DNA of 64,000 nucleotides from Leptotrichia wadei (GTDB lineage Bacteria; Fusobacteriota; Fusobacteriia; Fusobacteriales; Leptotrichiaceae): NCBI RefSeq assembly GCF_007990545.2, contig NZ_AP019829.2, positions 2,170,001 to 2,234,000 of the forward strand, read 5' to 3'. Shown piece by piece: positions 9,501 to 18,964 of this stretch (position 1 is its first letter; each line of letters starts with the position of its first letter). The notes under the pieces were generated by a model. It saw only the letters and a program-made list of their open reading frames with translations, ran no database searches and was not told where the DNA came from. The position numbers and the translations under genes were made by a program.

Positions 9501-10262
9501 AGGTATGTCATCCTGTTCCACTTTTTTCCCTTTTTTTGTTTTTTTATCTACTTCCTTCTTCTTTTCTTCATTATAATACTGATAAAGCCACCCAATTACC
9601 TCAATCTGTCCTTCTTTTTTAATATCAAAGCTTTCTTTAGGCACTCCATCCACTAACTTTCTCAAAATACCTTCTTCATCATTTATCGAAATTGGTAGCA
9701 GTAATTCTGAATAATCTTCAGCTTCTTCAAATAATTCAGGCAATATTTCATTAAGTTTGTTACATTTTTTTATAAATAAAAATCTAAAAAGTTCTTCTGT
9801 TTTACTTTCTTCTTTTAAATTATAAACATAATTTTTCTCATCATCTGAAAATTCCAGATCTGTGTTAAATACTTCTCTAATTATTTGAGGTTCTCTATCA
9901 TTTTCTCTTTCAGAAGACAAAATTCTTATCCTATCATTTAAATAATCATTTACTTCCATAAATCTAATAGCAATAATTCTATTAAACCAAGTATAAGCGA
10001 TTTCCTCAATTAACTCATTTAAAGCATCTTGAAAATTCCCCTCTTTCACTTTTTCTTTTAATGTTTTTACCAATATTTCTCTTTGCTTGATTTCCCTTTT
10101 ATTTAGTTCGACATTTCCTATTTTCAAATAATCATTTTCCGAAACTATTCCTTCTTCAATTTTATTTTCCGTAATTCCTATCAATTCCAATTTTCTTCTT
10201 ACTTCTTTTTCCAGTTTTTCTTTCGCATTTACTGCAAAATTTCTTAATGCTACTTTGTCCAT
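6543..10262 (-). CDS. pglX: BREX adenine-specific DNA methyltransferase PglX
   Basis: 1239-residue PglX, the BREX N6-adenine methyltransferase that marks self DNA. The AdoMet-binding motif I, DPCMGSGHIL, lies near residue 330, and the catalytic motif IV, NPPY, near 507. A long specificity region follows. The N-terminus MDKVALRNFAVNAKEKLEKE is typical of the family, so ATG 10262 is the start even though the AGGAG is 25 nt away; a perfect hairpin fills most of that gap. The gene is intact, with no homopolymer break. It is followed by the small-gene insert rather than directly by pglZ. Confidence 0.95.
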   Translation of the reverse strand: MDKVALRNFAVNAKEKLEKEVRRKLELIGITENKIEEGIVSENDYLKIGNVELNKREIKQREILVKTLKEKVKEGNFQDALNELIEEIAYTWFNRIIAIRFMEVNDYLNDRIRILSSERENDREPQIIREVFNTDLEFSDDEKNYVYNLKEESKTEELFRFLFIKKCNKLNEILPELFEEAEDYSELLLPISINDEEGILRKLVDGVPKESFDIKKEGQIEVIGWLYQYYNEEKKKEVDKKTKKGKKVEQDDIPAKTQLFTPKWIVKYMVENSLGNLWMEGHPNENLEEKWKFLVKGEKQEEEIESKLEKLNENYKEMKVEEIKIIDPCMGSGHILVYAFDVLMDIYSNLGYSNRDAVQSILENNIYGLDIDKRAYQLAYFALMMKAREYYKRIFSKKLELNICYTRESNDINKEVIDFISNGNNKIKDELDLIYNSFLDAKEYGSLIEVPKIDYNKIKNRLLEIENTDFYNLFDELKKEEIKNKFYYVIKTSEILSKKYEVVATNPPYMGSSMMDSKLSKYTKKNYPDSKSDMFAVFIEKCNSLTAENGFCSMITMHAWMFLSSYEKLREKMTLIEILNMVHLGTRAFDEIGGEVVQTTVWIQRKNKISNFKGSYIRLVDFPGEKNKRNKFLETVENKDKKYYFRKVKENFEKIPGMPIGYWASENLLEDFEKGIKTSELIEPKQGLASSDNNLFLRQWYEVEEEKISYNTKSIEETEGNGYKWYTYNKGGGRRQWYGNYDYVVNWENNGKEIKEYASKLYKNYSRTIKNISYYFKEAITWPLITSGGYSIRYRELGSIHDVSGMSAFSENKLRLKYILGIMGTKISNFIFNMLNPTVNLQVGDFNNFPVIENEQIKPKVISIVDDCIKISKYDWNTFETAWDFKVSPLVNIERYVEEFENVKIGENGNVENKKIDKTQITLIEEAYSQYKEFTNNQFLKLKENEEELNRIFIDIYGLQDELTSDVSDKDITIAKIFDTDDEINDEIKGNNYVLTKADVVKQFISYAVGCMFGRYSLDEEGLAFAGGEFEKNKYSKFIPDEDNCIPITDSKYFSDDIVTRFVEFVKTVYGEEILEENLKFIAQALSDKNNAPKEIIREYFLKDFYKDHVKRYKKRPIYWLYDAGKKNGFKALIYMHRYNEQTTAKVRIGYLHELQKHYERRASFLKDEIESNNNRKKAEQELKKIKLQLEECKQFDEKMNHLSSEYISIDLDDGVKVNYEKVQTGRDGKKYEILGKVK

Positions 10263-10292
10263 ATTTGTATTGTAGTAAAAACTACAGTTCTC
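10263..10292 (-). promoter_or_regulatory. SD-hairpin-start element of pglX
   Basis: AGGAG at 10288-10292 is 25 nt from the ATG. Between them lies a perfect stem-loop, TGTAGT-TTTT-ACTACA, at 10269-10284. Folding it out leaves about 9 nt, an ideal spacing. This suggests a folded spacer that tunes pglX translation. Confidence 0.6.
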
Positions 10293-10320
10293 CTTTCTTT
10301 TATTAATATGTTAAATGAAC

Positions 10321-10545
10321 TTAGGTTAGCAGAATAGTTTTTTCTATTATTAAATCAATGCTAGTTTCTAAAATTTTCTTTAAAATATTTTGTATGAATT
10401 TACACATACATATCACCTCTATTTTATGAAAAAAATACTCAAAAATTTCTATTATTAAAATCAATAATAATACGAATAAAAATACTATATCATTGTCTGC
10501 TATCCCTAGCTCTGCTAGCCTAAATTCATTTTTTTTAACCCCCAC
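10321..10545 (-). CDS. possible small membrane peptide between brxC and pglX
   Basis: A 74-codon frame opening at a GTG, with one strongly hydrophobic segment (IVFLFVLLLILIIEIFEYFF). A shorter start at an ATG near 10407, preceded by AGAGGTGATAT, would give 28 residues, MCKFIQNILKKILETSIDLI and eight more. No family was recognised. Translation is plausible but unproven, and the region may simply be a 5' leader of pglX. Confidence 0.3.
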   Translation of the reverse strand: MGVKKNEFRLAELGIADNDIVFLFVLLLILIIEIFEYFFHKIEVICMCKFIQNILKKILETSIDLIIEKTILLT

Positions 10546-10562
10546 CTTTTACAATTTATTCT

Positions 10563-13500
10563 CTAAAATTCAACTTGCACTATCTCACTATCTTCTAATT
10601 CTTCTTCCAATCTTTTTTTCAATTTATCCAAATACTCTTTTATATCTTCTGAATTTCGTATTTCCCAAACTCTATCTTTATTAATTTCTGAAATTCCAAT
10701 TCTTTTTGGTTTTTTTGCTTTTATTTCTTCTATATTTTCAGAAATCTCATTTGCTTTTTCTTTTTCTTCTAATATTTTTTCTTCTTTCTCAAAATTATTC
10801 AATAATTTATTTTTCAAGCTGATTGCTTCATTTTTATATGATTCAATATCTTTTATATTTTCACTTTTTTCAACTTTTTCTAAAATTTCACTAAATTGAT
10901 TATTAATTTTTTTTATATATTGTTCTTTTAATTCAATATTTTCTGCATATTCTACTCTTTTCAAAGCAATTTCTTTTGTTTCATTTATACTATCAGTTAT
11001 AGGCTTTCTTTTTTCATCCAAGATTTTATTGTATTTTTCATTAAATCTTCTATTTAATTCATTCAGATCTTTAATTCTGTTATATGGGTTATTATCATTT
11101 AGTATATTTTTTATATTCTTTGATATTTTTTCCAATTCATCATCTGAAAAATAATTTTTTGAATTAGTATACTTTTTATATAATTTAGTAGCTTCATCCC
11201 AAATATCTTTTTGATCTCCTTCAAAAAATTTCTCAATTGGTTCAAAATCTTCAGAAAAATCATAATAGTCATCTTCATGTCCAGAAATTTCATTGAATAT
11301 TTCTCTAGCATCCTTTAATCCAAGTACTTTTCTAAAAAGTTTTTTCCCATTTGATAAAATTTCTTTCCCAGGATAATCTTTATTTTGACATTCTTTCTCA
11401 AAACTTTCTATTTTATTTATTTTTTCTGCCGATAATTCTTTAAACTCTTGGATCATCTTATCTGTATCGCTTATATCTAAAGTAACATCAAATAATTCTT
11501 TTGCAACATAATTCATTATTTTTACACTTCTATCATCAATTTTTTCCTTTATTCCCAGATAAATTCTTTCTGAATTATCTTTTTTTATAATACTATTAAT
11601 AATATTTTCAGTAGTTTCATTTAATAATGTTAAACTAATCCTATTTTTTATAAGTTCAATTTTTCCATTCTTAAACGCTCTTGCAATAATCCATTCAATA
11701 TCCTTTTCATTCCAACCATAAGGCGCTTTTGAAAACTTATCTTTTATTTCTTTTAAAGTTATTTTTAAATTTTTTTCTTTTATCATACGTACATGATTCA
11801 CTATTTCACTTATCGCATTTTCATTATATTTTATACTTTCAACAGCAGTTAAAGTATTCCCTTTTTCCACAAAGATTTCCCTAATATCATCTTCACTCAT
11901 AGGCTTTGTTATGTATTCTAATTTATGATATACATTATTCACTAATTTTTCCAATGCTTCATTGATTTTACTTTCATACTCTTTCGCATTAAGATTAAGT
12001 TTATTTCCACCTACATAATATTCTGCATTTTTAAGAACTTCTTTCAACAAACGATTTGAACGCTCTATATATTCTCTACGTTCAATAGTTTTATTCTCTT
12101 TAATCGAATTTCCTTTAGGCAATCCTTCTAATTCTCCCGATTTTAAAAATTTTTCTATTTTTATATCCATTTCTATTTCATTAATATACGAATTATTCTC
12201 ACCTAAATCAATAAATACAGAATTTTCTTGAGAACTTTTCATTAAAAGCAAACTTTGATTTCCACTGTAATCTGAATTTGAAGTTACTATATTTACTGAA
12301 ATGTCATGAGTAATATTTTCTTTTTGAAAATCATCAACTATTTTATTAAAAGGAAAAATATAATTTCCAAGTTTAGGATACTGATATTTCTTTTCTTTGT
12401 AAAAAACTTCAAATACTTTTTCAGATATTCTTTTAGCTATTTCACTTGTATCTACGTCAATTTTATCGATAATCTTTTCAACTTCCTGTTCTTCATTTGT
12501 TAAAAAAATATAGACATCCCCAGATTTTTGAACAAGTGTCTGTTTTATCAAAATATCCAATGCTTCTTTAACTTTTTCTTTTAAAGAGATTCTATCTTCA
12601 TCAATATTTTCAACCATCAATGTTGTAATATTTTCCAAAGTCCCTTTTATTTCTTTAACATACTTAATCATAAATAACACTTTAAGAACATTCACATTAA
12701 AACAGTTTTCTTCTTTATCTGGATTAATATAACTATTTTCCATAGCTCTGGTAATAACTATAGAATGTGAATGATCTAAGAAACTCTGCAATCCATCATA
12801 AAATTTATCAAAAGGAATTAGTATTCCAACTTTACTATCTTTATACTTTTCTGCACTTTCTTTAAACATTGCAAGCATTGAACGTTCCCCTTCAGATAAA
12901 TGTTTTCCACTTGAGCTATGTTCCCTAACAGATGTTAAAACATGAGAAAGAATTTGAAATTGATATGGAATAAATGGATAAACTTCTTGAAAATCTTTTT
13001 TATTTTCGTATATTTTTTTTTCTATCCCATCATCAAATATAATTAAATTTCTAACCACTGATTCTTTTTCATTGTATTTTAATGACAATTCCCTATTTGC
13101 ATGCTCATTTTTATCTAAAATTCTCTTCTTAATAACTTCTGATACGTCTGTTGAAGTTAAATTAATTCTTGTTTTAAATCTTCCTTGTATTTTAGAAAAA
13201 TCATTTCCTTTTACTTTTGTAATAGAATCTATCGCTTGTTGAGAAGTTACAACTACCCATGCTTTTCCTTTACATTGTACTCCTAAATCTTCTGTTACAG
13301 TTTGTAAATTCAACATTAAATCTGTATTTTCTCCAATATATTGTCCTACTTCATCAACACAAAATACAACATGATGATTATTTCCTTTTGATTTAATGTA
13401 TTTATTTACCATTTTTGCAAAATCTTCTATTGAAATAGAATAATCTTTTTTTGAAATTTCTAACCAATCTTTAATTCCGGATTCACTCATAAATCCTATT

Positions 13501-14141
13501 TCTTCTATTGTTTGCGCAACTTTAGTTCTTATAAAATTAAATTTATGTCTTTCTTCGGTCCATACTTTTCCTGTTATCTCTTGAAATTTTCCTTTAAATT
13601 CTTCATATTTATTATTTTCTCTTAATTCTCTTTCTAAATCTGCCAAATGTGGAATTGAAGAAAATCCTTGCATTTCATTAAATACCTTCAAGAATACTTT
13701 TAGAATATCATCTTTCCCCTTATTTCCTGTACTATCACTTTTAGAATCAATATTAAACAATATAGAATCAGTTGAAGTCTGACACGCTATTTTCATATCT
13801 GCAATAACCATTTCATCTTTTATTTTATTATCTTCCAAAAAATAATCTATTGCCTTTTTCCCATTTATTTCTTTATTTGAAAGTAAATATGATAATATTT
13901 TTAATAAATGTGATTTCCCACTTCCAAAAAAACCACTTATCCAAACTCCCATATCATCTGTATTTCCATTAATTCCTTTACTATATGCTGAAAAAAAATC
14001 TCTAAAGTGTTTCTGTAATTCATTCGTTACAACATACTCTTCCAATTCTTGCTTCATATTTTCTTCTTCTTTTTGTCCTACTTTTATTACCCCTTTAATA
14101 TCTCTGTCAATAGGTTTTCTAAACATATCTTTTAATTTCAT
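10563..14141 (-). CDS. brxC: BREX ATPase BrxC
   Basis: 1192-residue BrxC (PglY-like), the large P-loop ATPase of BREX. Walker A GFFGSGKSH lies at residues 70-78 and the Walker B-like VVFCVDEVGQ near 255. The second half is charged and partly coiled-coil. The N-terminus MKLKDMFRKPIDRDIKGVI is characteristic of the family, which fixes the ATG at 14141 despite a Shine-Dalgarno 37 nt away. The gap contains a perfect hairpin. It lies between brxB (93 nt upstream) and pglX in the canonical type I order. Confidence 0.94.
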   Translation of the reverse strand: MKLKDMFRKPIDRDIKGVIKVGQKEEENMKQELEEYVVTNELQKHFRDFFSAYSKGINGNTDDMGVWISGFFGSGKSHLLKILSYLLSNKEINGKKAIDYFLEDNKIKDEMVIADMKIACQTSTDSILFNIDSKSDSTGNKGKDDILKVFLKVFNEMQGFSSIPHLADLERELRENNKYEEFKGKFQEITGKVWTEERHKFNFIRTKVAQTIEEIGFMSESGIKDWLEISKKDYSISIEDFAKMVNKYIKSKGNNHHVVFCVDEVGQYIGENTDLMLNLQTVTEDLGVQCKGKAWVVVTSQQAIDSITKVKGNDFSKIQGRFKTRINLTSTDVSEVIKKRILDKNEHANRELSLKYNEKESVVRNLIIFDDGIEKKIYENKKDFQEVYPFIPYQFQILSHVLTSVREHSSSGKHLSEGERSMLAMFKESAEKYKDSKVGILIPFDKFYDGLQSFLDHSHSIVITRAMENSYINPDKEENCFNVNVLKVLFMIKYVKEIKGTLENITTLMVENIDEDRISLKEKVKEALDILIKQTLVQKSGDVYIFLTNEEQEVEKIIDKIDVDTSEIAKRISEKVFEVFYKEKKYQYPKLGNYIFPFNKIVDDFQKENITHDISVNIVTSNSDYSGNQSLLLMKSSQENSVFIDLGENNSYINEIEMDIKIEKFLKSGELEGLPKGNSIKENKTIERREYIERSNRLLKEVLKNAEYYVGGNKLNLNAKEYESKINEALEKLVNNVYHKLEYITKPMSEDDIREIFVEKGNTLTAVESIKYNENAISEIVNHVRMIKEKNLKITLKEIKDKFSKAPYGWNEKDIEWIIARAFKNGKIELIKNRISLTLLNETTENIINSIIKKDNSERIYLGIKEKIDDRSVKIMNYVAKELFDVTLDISDTDKMIQEFKELSAEKINKIESFEKECQNKDYPGKEILSNGKKLFRKVLGLKDAREIFNEISGHEDDYYDFSEDFEPIEKFFEGDQKDIWDEATKLYKKYTNSKNYFSDDELEKISKNIKNILNDNNPYNRIKDLNELNRRFNEKYNKILDEKRKPITDSINETKEIALKRVEYAENIELKEQYIKKINNQFSEILEKVEKSENIKDIESYKNEAISLKNKLLNNFEKEEKILEEKEKANEISENIEEIKAKKPKRIGISEINKDRVWEIRNSEDIKEYLDKLKKRLEEELEDSEIVQVEF

Positions 14142-14183
14142 AAATTTATTTGCATGATTTTATGATTAAAATCACACTCTCCT
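14142..14183 (-). promoter_or_regulatory. SD-hairpin-start element of brxC
   Basis: AGGAG at 14179-14183 is 37 nt from the ATG. A perfect 8 bp stem, TGATTTTA/TAAAATCA with a 4 nt loop, lies at 14155-14174. It can extend by three more pairs (one G-C, two G-U). Folding out the 11 bp form leaves about 11 nt of spacing. Confidence 0.6.
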
Positions 14184-14234
14184 TTCTCAATTTTAAATAT
14201 TATTATGATTTTTCACCCCACCTATTAAAGAATA

Positions 14235-14813
14235 CTATTTTAACAATTTAAACGCTCTATAATAATTATCATCTTTAAATTCCTCAAATAACTGTAATGA
14301 CTGTCCGTCATACTTTCCTGGATAAAACATAACTACTGGTGCTCTATCAAAAACTTGATGTAAATTATTTAATATTTTATGTGAACGCACAAAAGGAAAT
14401 ATCTTTCCTATACCAACTAGAAAAACAATTGATTTTTCAGGAGTATTCTCTTCAATATATTTTGCAAAATAATTATCATCCTCATTCATTTTCAATAAAC
14501 TATTTACTGATTCAATCAAATAATCCATTCCATCATTTTTTTCCATCTCAATACAATTTTCCAAAAATTCTGATTCTTCTAAGAGATCTATCATAATATC
14601 GTAAACATCGTAAATTACAATTTTATAACCATCACCAATTTCTTTATCTCTTTTTTTTATATTTTCCAAATACTCTCTAACTATTAACTCATCTTTAGGA
14701 GAATAGTCAAAAATATAGTATGAAACCTCATTTCCTAGTCCTTTACTATTCAAAAAACTATCTTTCTTTATTTCATTTTCTATTTTCCCCAAATCTATTT
14801 CTGTTTTCGTCAT
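14235..14813 (-). CDS. brxB: BREX protein BrxB (DUF1788)
   Basis: 192-residue BrxB, a small conserved BREX protein of the DUF1788 family with no established enzymatic activity. The family segments FLVGIGKIFPFVRSH and VVMFYPGKYDG are visible, as is a conserved C-terminus ending in LK. The ATG overlaps the brxA stop and is served by AAAGGAGAA inside the end of brxA, so the two are translationally coupled. It is followed after 93 nt by brxC. Confidence 0.9.
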   Translation of the reverse strand: MTKTEIDLGKIENEIKKDSFLNSKGLGNEVSYYIFDYSPKDELIVREYLENIKKRDKEIGDGYKIVIYDVYDIMIDLLEESEFLENCIEMEKNDGMDYLIESVNSLLKMNEDDNYFAKYIEENTPEKSIVFLVGIGKIFPFVRSHKILNNLHQVFDRAPVVMFYPGKYDGQSLQLFEEFKDDNYYRAFKLLK

Positions 14814-15415
14814 TACACTTCTCCTTTTAAAGCCTTTATATACATTTCCATTTTATTCTCTCTCAATAAATTTTCTAATTCATAATCCAAATAAATTTTT
14901 CTATATAAAATTTTCCCTTTATTTTCTTCCAATAATCCTGCCTCTTTTAAATAATTTCCATACGAACCTCTCATTCGCTTTTTTGTATTTTCTGTAAATT
15001 TAGCAACTTCCTCATTTTGTAAAGATTTTTCATCCAAAAATTTTTTAACAGAATTTGGACTATATTCTTTAGTTCCTAGTAACATTTCGTTTCGATAAGA
15101 ATTATAAACATATTCGAAAAATAATTTATCTGTTTGCATTACTGATAATAAATTTATTATTTTCATAGTTCCAACATCAACCTTAAAAAACAATATCTTT
15201 ATATCTCCAGAAAGTACTTTTATTCTTTTATTAATTTCACTAAAAATTCTTTTACCATAATCTTTAGAAGGTGCAGAAAAAATATTTTCTTCTTCCTGCA
15301 TTCTTCTTATCTCATTCTCATTTTTCCCATCTTTCAAAAACTCTAAAAATTTTTTAAATTCTAAAAACCAGAATCCTTTACTTACAATTCCAGCACTGTA
15401 TTCTCTTTTTCCCAT
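14813..15415 (-). CDS. brxA: BREX protein BrxA (DUF1819)
   Basis: 200-residue BrxA, first gene of the type I BREX operon. It is a small, helical, NusB-like-fold protein of the DUF1819 family, reported to bind DNA. The N-terminus MGKREYSAGIVSKGFWFLE and the YLKEAGLL segment near residue 157 fit the family. The start follows AAGGGGTAG at good spacing. A promoter with TTGTAA and TATAAT boxes 18 nt apart lies about 45 nt upstream. It overlaps brxB by one base. Confidence 0.9.
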   Translation of the reverse strand: MGKREYSAGIVSKGFWFLEFKKFLEFLKDGKNENEIRRMQEEENIFSAPSKDYGKRIFSEINKRIKVLSGDIKILFFKVDVGTMKIINLLSVMQTDKLFFEYVYNSYRNEMLLGTKEYSPNSVKKFLDEKSLQNEEVAKFTENTKKRMRGSYGNYLKEAGLLEENKGKILYRKIYLDYELENLLRENKMEMYIKALKGEV

Positions 15416-15461
15416 TTTCTACCCCTTAATTACATTAATTTTTGTTTATTTCTTATTAAAT

Positions 15462-15491
15462 ATTATATCATTACATTTTTATATTTTACAA
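15462..15491 (-). promoter_or_regulatory. predicted sigma-70 promoter of the BREX operon
   Basis: Minus-strand TTGTAA at 15486-15491, an 18 nt spacer and a perfect TATAAT at 15462-15467, about 45 nt before the brxA start. Nothing else in the 471 nt gap looks like a better promoter. The rest of the gap (15492-15722) is featureless AT-rich DNA. Confidence 0.6.
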
Positions 15492-15722
15492 GTAAAATTA
15501 ATAACCTTTTTATTTCAAATCTTTTTTTAATGATAAGCAATTTTTATACTAAATTTCCATTTAAAAATCAAAAATTAATATAAAATCATAACAAATCTAC
15601 TTTTATACTATTTCCCATTAGACTAATAGATTTATTATAAATTCTATTTAACAAGAGGTCTTTATCCCTTGCCATAAAATAAATAAATTTTTCAAACTGG
15701 ATTTAGTATTACACATAAAAGA

Positions 15723-15746
15723 GAAAAAGGGGCTAATGCCTCTTTT
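15723..15746. terminator. second terminator-like hairpin after the GH13 gene
   Basis: GGGGC and GCCTC form a 5 bp stem around TAAT, flanked by A5 on one side and T4 on the other, so it could work in both directions. It may insulate the BREX promoter from read-through of the glycosidase gene. Confidence 0.5.
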
Positions 15747-15811
15747 AAAATTATCAAATATATTCAGTAAATACCTTAGAAAATATGAATTTAATTTCCT
15801 TATAAATAAAC

Positions 15812-15841
15812 AAAAAAGGAACTACCCAAAATCATAGTCCC
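15812..15841 (-). terminator. intrinsic terminator of the GH13 gene
   Basis: On the minus strand GGGACTA pairs with TAGTTCC (one G-U pair) and is followed by T6. It lies 46 nt after the glycosidase stop. Confidence 0.8.
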
Positions 15842-15886
15842 TTTTATCTCAACAAAAATTATATTTAATTTTTCAATCAATTATCT

Positions 15887-18800
15887 TTACTCATAATCCC
15901 CATCTATCCCCACTTTTCGTAAAATCATCCCTTCTTTCGCCTTTAGATCCAACTTTAATTTCCCATTTGAACCTGTTCTAAATGTTCTGCCTTCTGTTAC
16001 CAGGTCAATAAATCTTTCATCCTGATAATTTGTTTCAAATTCTACATTCTCCCAATTGTTAAATGAATTGTTTATTACAACAATAATTGTATGATCTTCA
16101 ATTACTCTTTCGTATACAATTATTTCCCTGTCATTATCAGCAAATATTTCCCTAAACTTACCATAAACAAGTGTTTTATTTTCCAATCTTATTCTTATTA
16201 ACTTTTTGTACCATTCAAATAAATCGCTGTCGACTTTTTGTTCATAAACTTCATTCTGATTAATATGTGATGGATTTTTTTCATTATCATACAAAAATTC
16301 CTTCCATAACATTGGCTTTCTGCAGTATGGGTCTGTTGCTCCCCACATTCCAACTTCATCGCCGTAAAATAGCATTGGTGCTCCAATATAAGTCATTTGG
16401 AATATTGATATTAATTTTAATATATCTTTTGGCTTAATTGGGCTGTTTCGCCAATCTATTGTTGTATTTGGATGGTAATTTGAAGCTAGGTCAGGACGAA
16501 TTCCATTGTATCCTTTTTCTAACTGCTTTCCTTCTTCCAGATTTCTTCCAATTACATCGTTTACAATTCTTGAATAAAGCCTGTCCGTATCGTGTGAACC
16601 GTTTAGATTCTGACTCGCCTGTAACGCCTGATACGGATACCAAGTTCTTTTTTCTCGAAGTTCATTGAAAAAGTCCTGTGCCTTTAACTTGTATCTTACT
16701 CCACCTTCACGGCTTTGATTTATGAAAAATCCGATAACTGTTTTTAGCCATTCATAGTTCATTACAGTGTCAAATTTATTTCCGCCATTAATATCTCCTG
16801 AAGCATTTCCCCAAAGTTCGGCAGTTATGTAGGAATCCTTCTTGCTGCCTTTTACAACTTCTCTCCATTCATTCCAGAAATTTTGATTTTCAAGGCAGTT
16901 TGGCACATCTAAACGCCATCCATCAATTCCGTCATCTTCCATCCAGTTTTCACTTTCTTTTCCATCAGGTCCACACATCCATTTTCTCGTAATATTAAAA
17001 ATGTATTCTTTATATTCCTGATTAAAAGTGTTAAATTCAGGAAGCGAGTCAAATCCACCCCAAGCATTATAAATAGTTCTCTTTCTATTTGCAATTAATG
17101 TTTCAAATGCCTGTTCATCACTCATATCATCTGTAATCGGAACATGCTGTCCAAAATCTGTAAATTTGTACCAATCTTTATATTTAGAATTTTCACCGTC
17201 TGCAAGCACCATATTAAATGTCCAATGCTCACTGCTGCTATGATTGAAAACTCCGTCAAATATTACACGAATACCATTTTTATGAAATTCCTTTATCAAA
17301 TCAACCATTATCAAGTCTGACTCTGTCCAAACCCAAGTAGCTGGATCTTCTGTTTCTCCATATCCATTTTTTCCTCTGCTTTCACCCTTTAAGTTCACTT
17401 CCAGAAGTTTTAGCTCACTACTTGTCGTAGCCTTGTTTCCAAGCACATCCACGTATGACTTATTCCCATATTTATTATTTCTATTAATTTCCACACCGTG
17501 AGTTGACCCGCTTGTCTTTATTGTCCCAAAATCTGGCGAAATATGTCTAAAGTCATTTGCTCCATACTTATGATTTTGATACGAGAAAAATACTGGATTT
17601 AGCCATACAGCATTAATTCCAAGCTCCTTCATATATGATATCTTTTCCTTAATTCCCTGTAAATCTCCACCATACATTCTGGCATATTTCAAGCTGTAGT
17701 CAATTTCACGCTCTCCCAGCTTTTCCCATATTACCTGTTCCTTAAAATCAGCCGTCCATCGGTTTCTATCAAAATGACTAATCACATTATTACTTTTTTC
17801 CCATTTATATTCTTCTACAAAATTCTGTTCATGAAGTCTGTTAGGCTTAAATGCCTCTGGTCCAAATTCATTGAAAATTGGATCATTGTAATGATTTCCA
17901 TTATAAAATCTATCTGGAAAAATATTATACCAAATAGCTTCTTTTGCCCAGTTTGGTACGTTAAACAACTGTATGTCTTTAGAAGTTGTATTTACAACAA
18001 GTCTTTTAGGTTTGCTATAACTCAATGTTTTTCCATTAAAGTAAGCTCTTGAGCCGTTATCTTCCAAAATAAAATAATACAATAGTTTTGTTGCTTCTTT
18101 TCCAAAGTTTATAATTCTTTCAAAATAGTCAAATCCGTTTGTCTTATCTTGGTATCTTTCAAGTTCATAAATCATTTCATAATTATCTTCTTCATGTAAA
18201 ACAATGCTTATGTAAGCCCGCTCCACATCATTCATCTGCGTTCTTATTTTAAATTCATACTCACTGTCAGACAATTTATTAAAATATTGCAAACTATCAT
18301 AGTTATGAACAATCGCCTTTAAATTTGTATTTTTATCAATCGCTTCATAAACAAATTTTCCGGTTCCCAAATCTCCTTGTGCAAATAATGCTCCATTTTC
18401 CCCGATTATAAGTTTTTTATTTTCATTTCCAGGATACCATTTTCCGTCAATCAAGTATTTGTATTCATAAACTCCTTCAGGCGAAGCCAGTGTCACTTCG
18501 TAATTTGTCCCTTCAAAATGGTGAATTGGCTCAGTATCGGGCTTCCAGTTATTAAAGTTTCCCGCAATCTCAACTTTATCCGCCTTTTCCAATCCAAAAT
18601 CAGCAATATTCAAGTTCATTCTGTAAAATTTCATCTTAGTCAATGAAAATGACTTTTTTGATGGAGAATATTCTACATAAATATCTATTCCCTTTTGAAA
18701 TCCTGTTATTGATTTTGGTGGAAGATTTTCACCTACCACAGCTTCAAATTTTTTGGCAAATGGAGCTGTATGGCTATAAGTTACACCGCTTATTGTACCA

Positions 18801-18940
18801 TTTTCTTCATCCTTTATTTCAAAGAAATAGCTTCCTGATTCAACGTTTCCCCATTTATATATAAAATTTTCCCATTTTTGCTTTAAATTCTCTTCTCTAT
18901 AAAATTTATTATCTTTGTAAATTATTAATTTATAACCCAT
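15887..18940 (-). CDS. GH13 alpha-glycosidase (neopullulanase/cyclomaltodextrinase-like)
   Basis: 1017-residue intracellular enzyme with no signal peptide. The N-terminal region carries a CBM48-type glycogen-binding module around residues 108-190 (GNFNNWKPDTEP, YEYKYLIDGKWYPGN). The GH13 barrel starts near residue 333. All conserved GH13 regions are present: DGVFNHSS, GWRLDVPN (nucleophile Asp), ITAELWGN (acid-base Glu) and GSHDTDR. It should cleave alpha-glucans or cyclodextrins; the exact linkage specificity cannot be read from sequence. The gene lies 24 nt after the M18 aminopeptidase, probably in one operon, and ends in two terminators. The start follows AGGAG. Confidence 0.85.
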   Translation of the reverse strand: MGYKLIIYKDNKFYREENLKQKWENFIYKWGNVESGSYFFEIKDEENGTISGVTYSHTAPFAKKFEAVVGENLPPKSITGFQKGIDIYVEYSPSKKSFSLTKMKFYRMNLNIADFGLEKADKVEIAGNFNNWKPDTEPIHHFEGTNYEVTLASPEGVYEYKYLIDGKWYPGNENKKLIIGENGALFAQGDLGTGKFVYEAIDKNTNLKAIVHNYDSLQYFNKLSDSEYEFKIRTQMNDVERAYISIVLHEEDNYEMIYELERYQDKTNGFDYFERIINFGKEATKLLYYFILEDNGSRAYFNGKTLSYSKPKRLVVNTTSKDIQLFNVPNWAKEAIWYNIFPDRFYNGNHYNDPIFNEFGPEAFKPNRLHEQNFVEEYKWEKSNNVISHFDRNRWTADFKEQVIWEKLGEREIDYSLKYARMYGGDLQGIKEKISYMKELGINAVWLNPVFFSYQNHKYGANDFRHISPDFGTIKTSGSTHGVEINRNNKYGNKSYVDVLGNKATTSSELKLLEVNLKGESRGKNGYGETEDPATWVWTESDLIMVDLIKEFHKNGIRVIFDGVFNHSSSEHWTFNMVLADGENSKYKDWYKFTDFGQHVPITDDMSDEQAFETLIANRKRTIYNAWGGFDSLPEFNTFNQEYKEYIFNITRKWMCGPDGKESENWMEDDGIDGWRLDVPNCLENQNFWNEWREVVKGSKKDSYITAELWGNASGDINGGNKFDTVMNYEWLKTVIGFFINQSREGGVRYKLKAQDFFNELREKRTWYPYQALQASQNLNGSHDTDRLYSRIVNDVIGRNLEEGKQLEKGYNGIRPDLASNYHPNTTIDWRNSPIKPKDILKLISIFQMTYIGAPMLFYGDEVGMWGATDPYCRKPMLWKEFLYDNEKNPSHINQNEVYEQKVDSDLFEWYKKLIRIRLENKTLVYGKFREIFADNDREIIVYERVIEDHTIIVVINNSFNNWENVEFETNYQDERFIDLVTEGRTFRTGSNGKLKLDLKAKEGMILRKVGIDGDYE

Positions 18941-18964
18941 TTTCTTCTCCTAATTACCTGCTCC

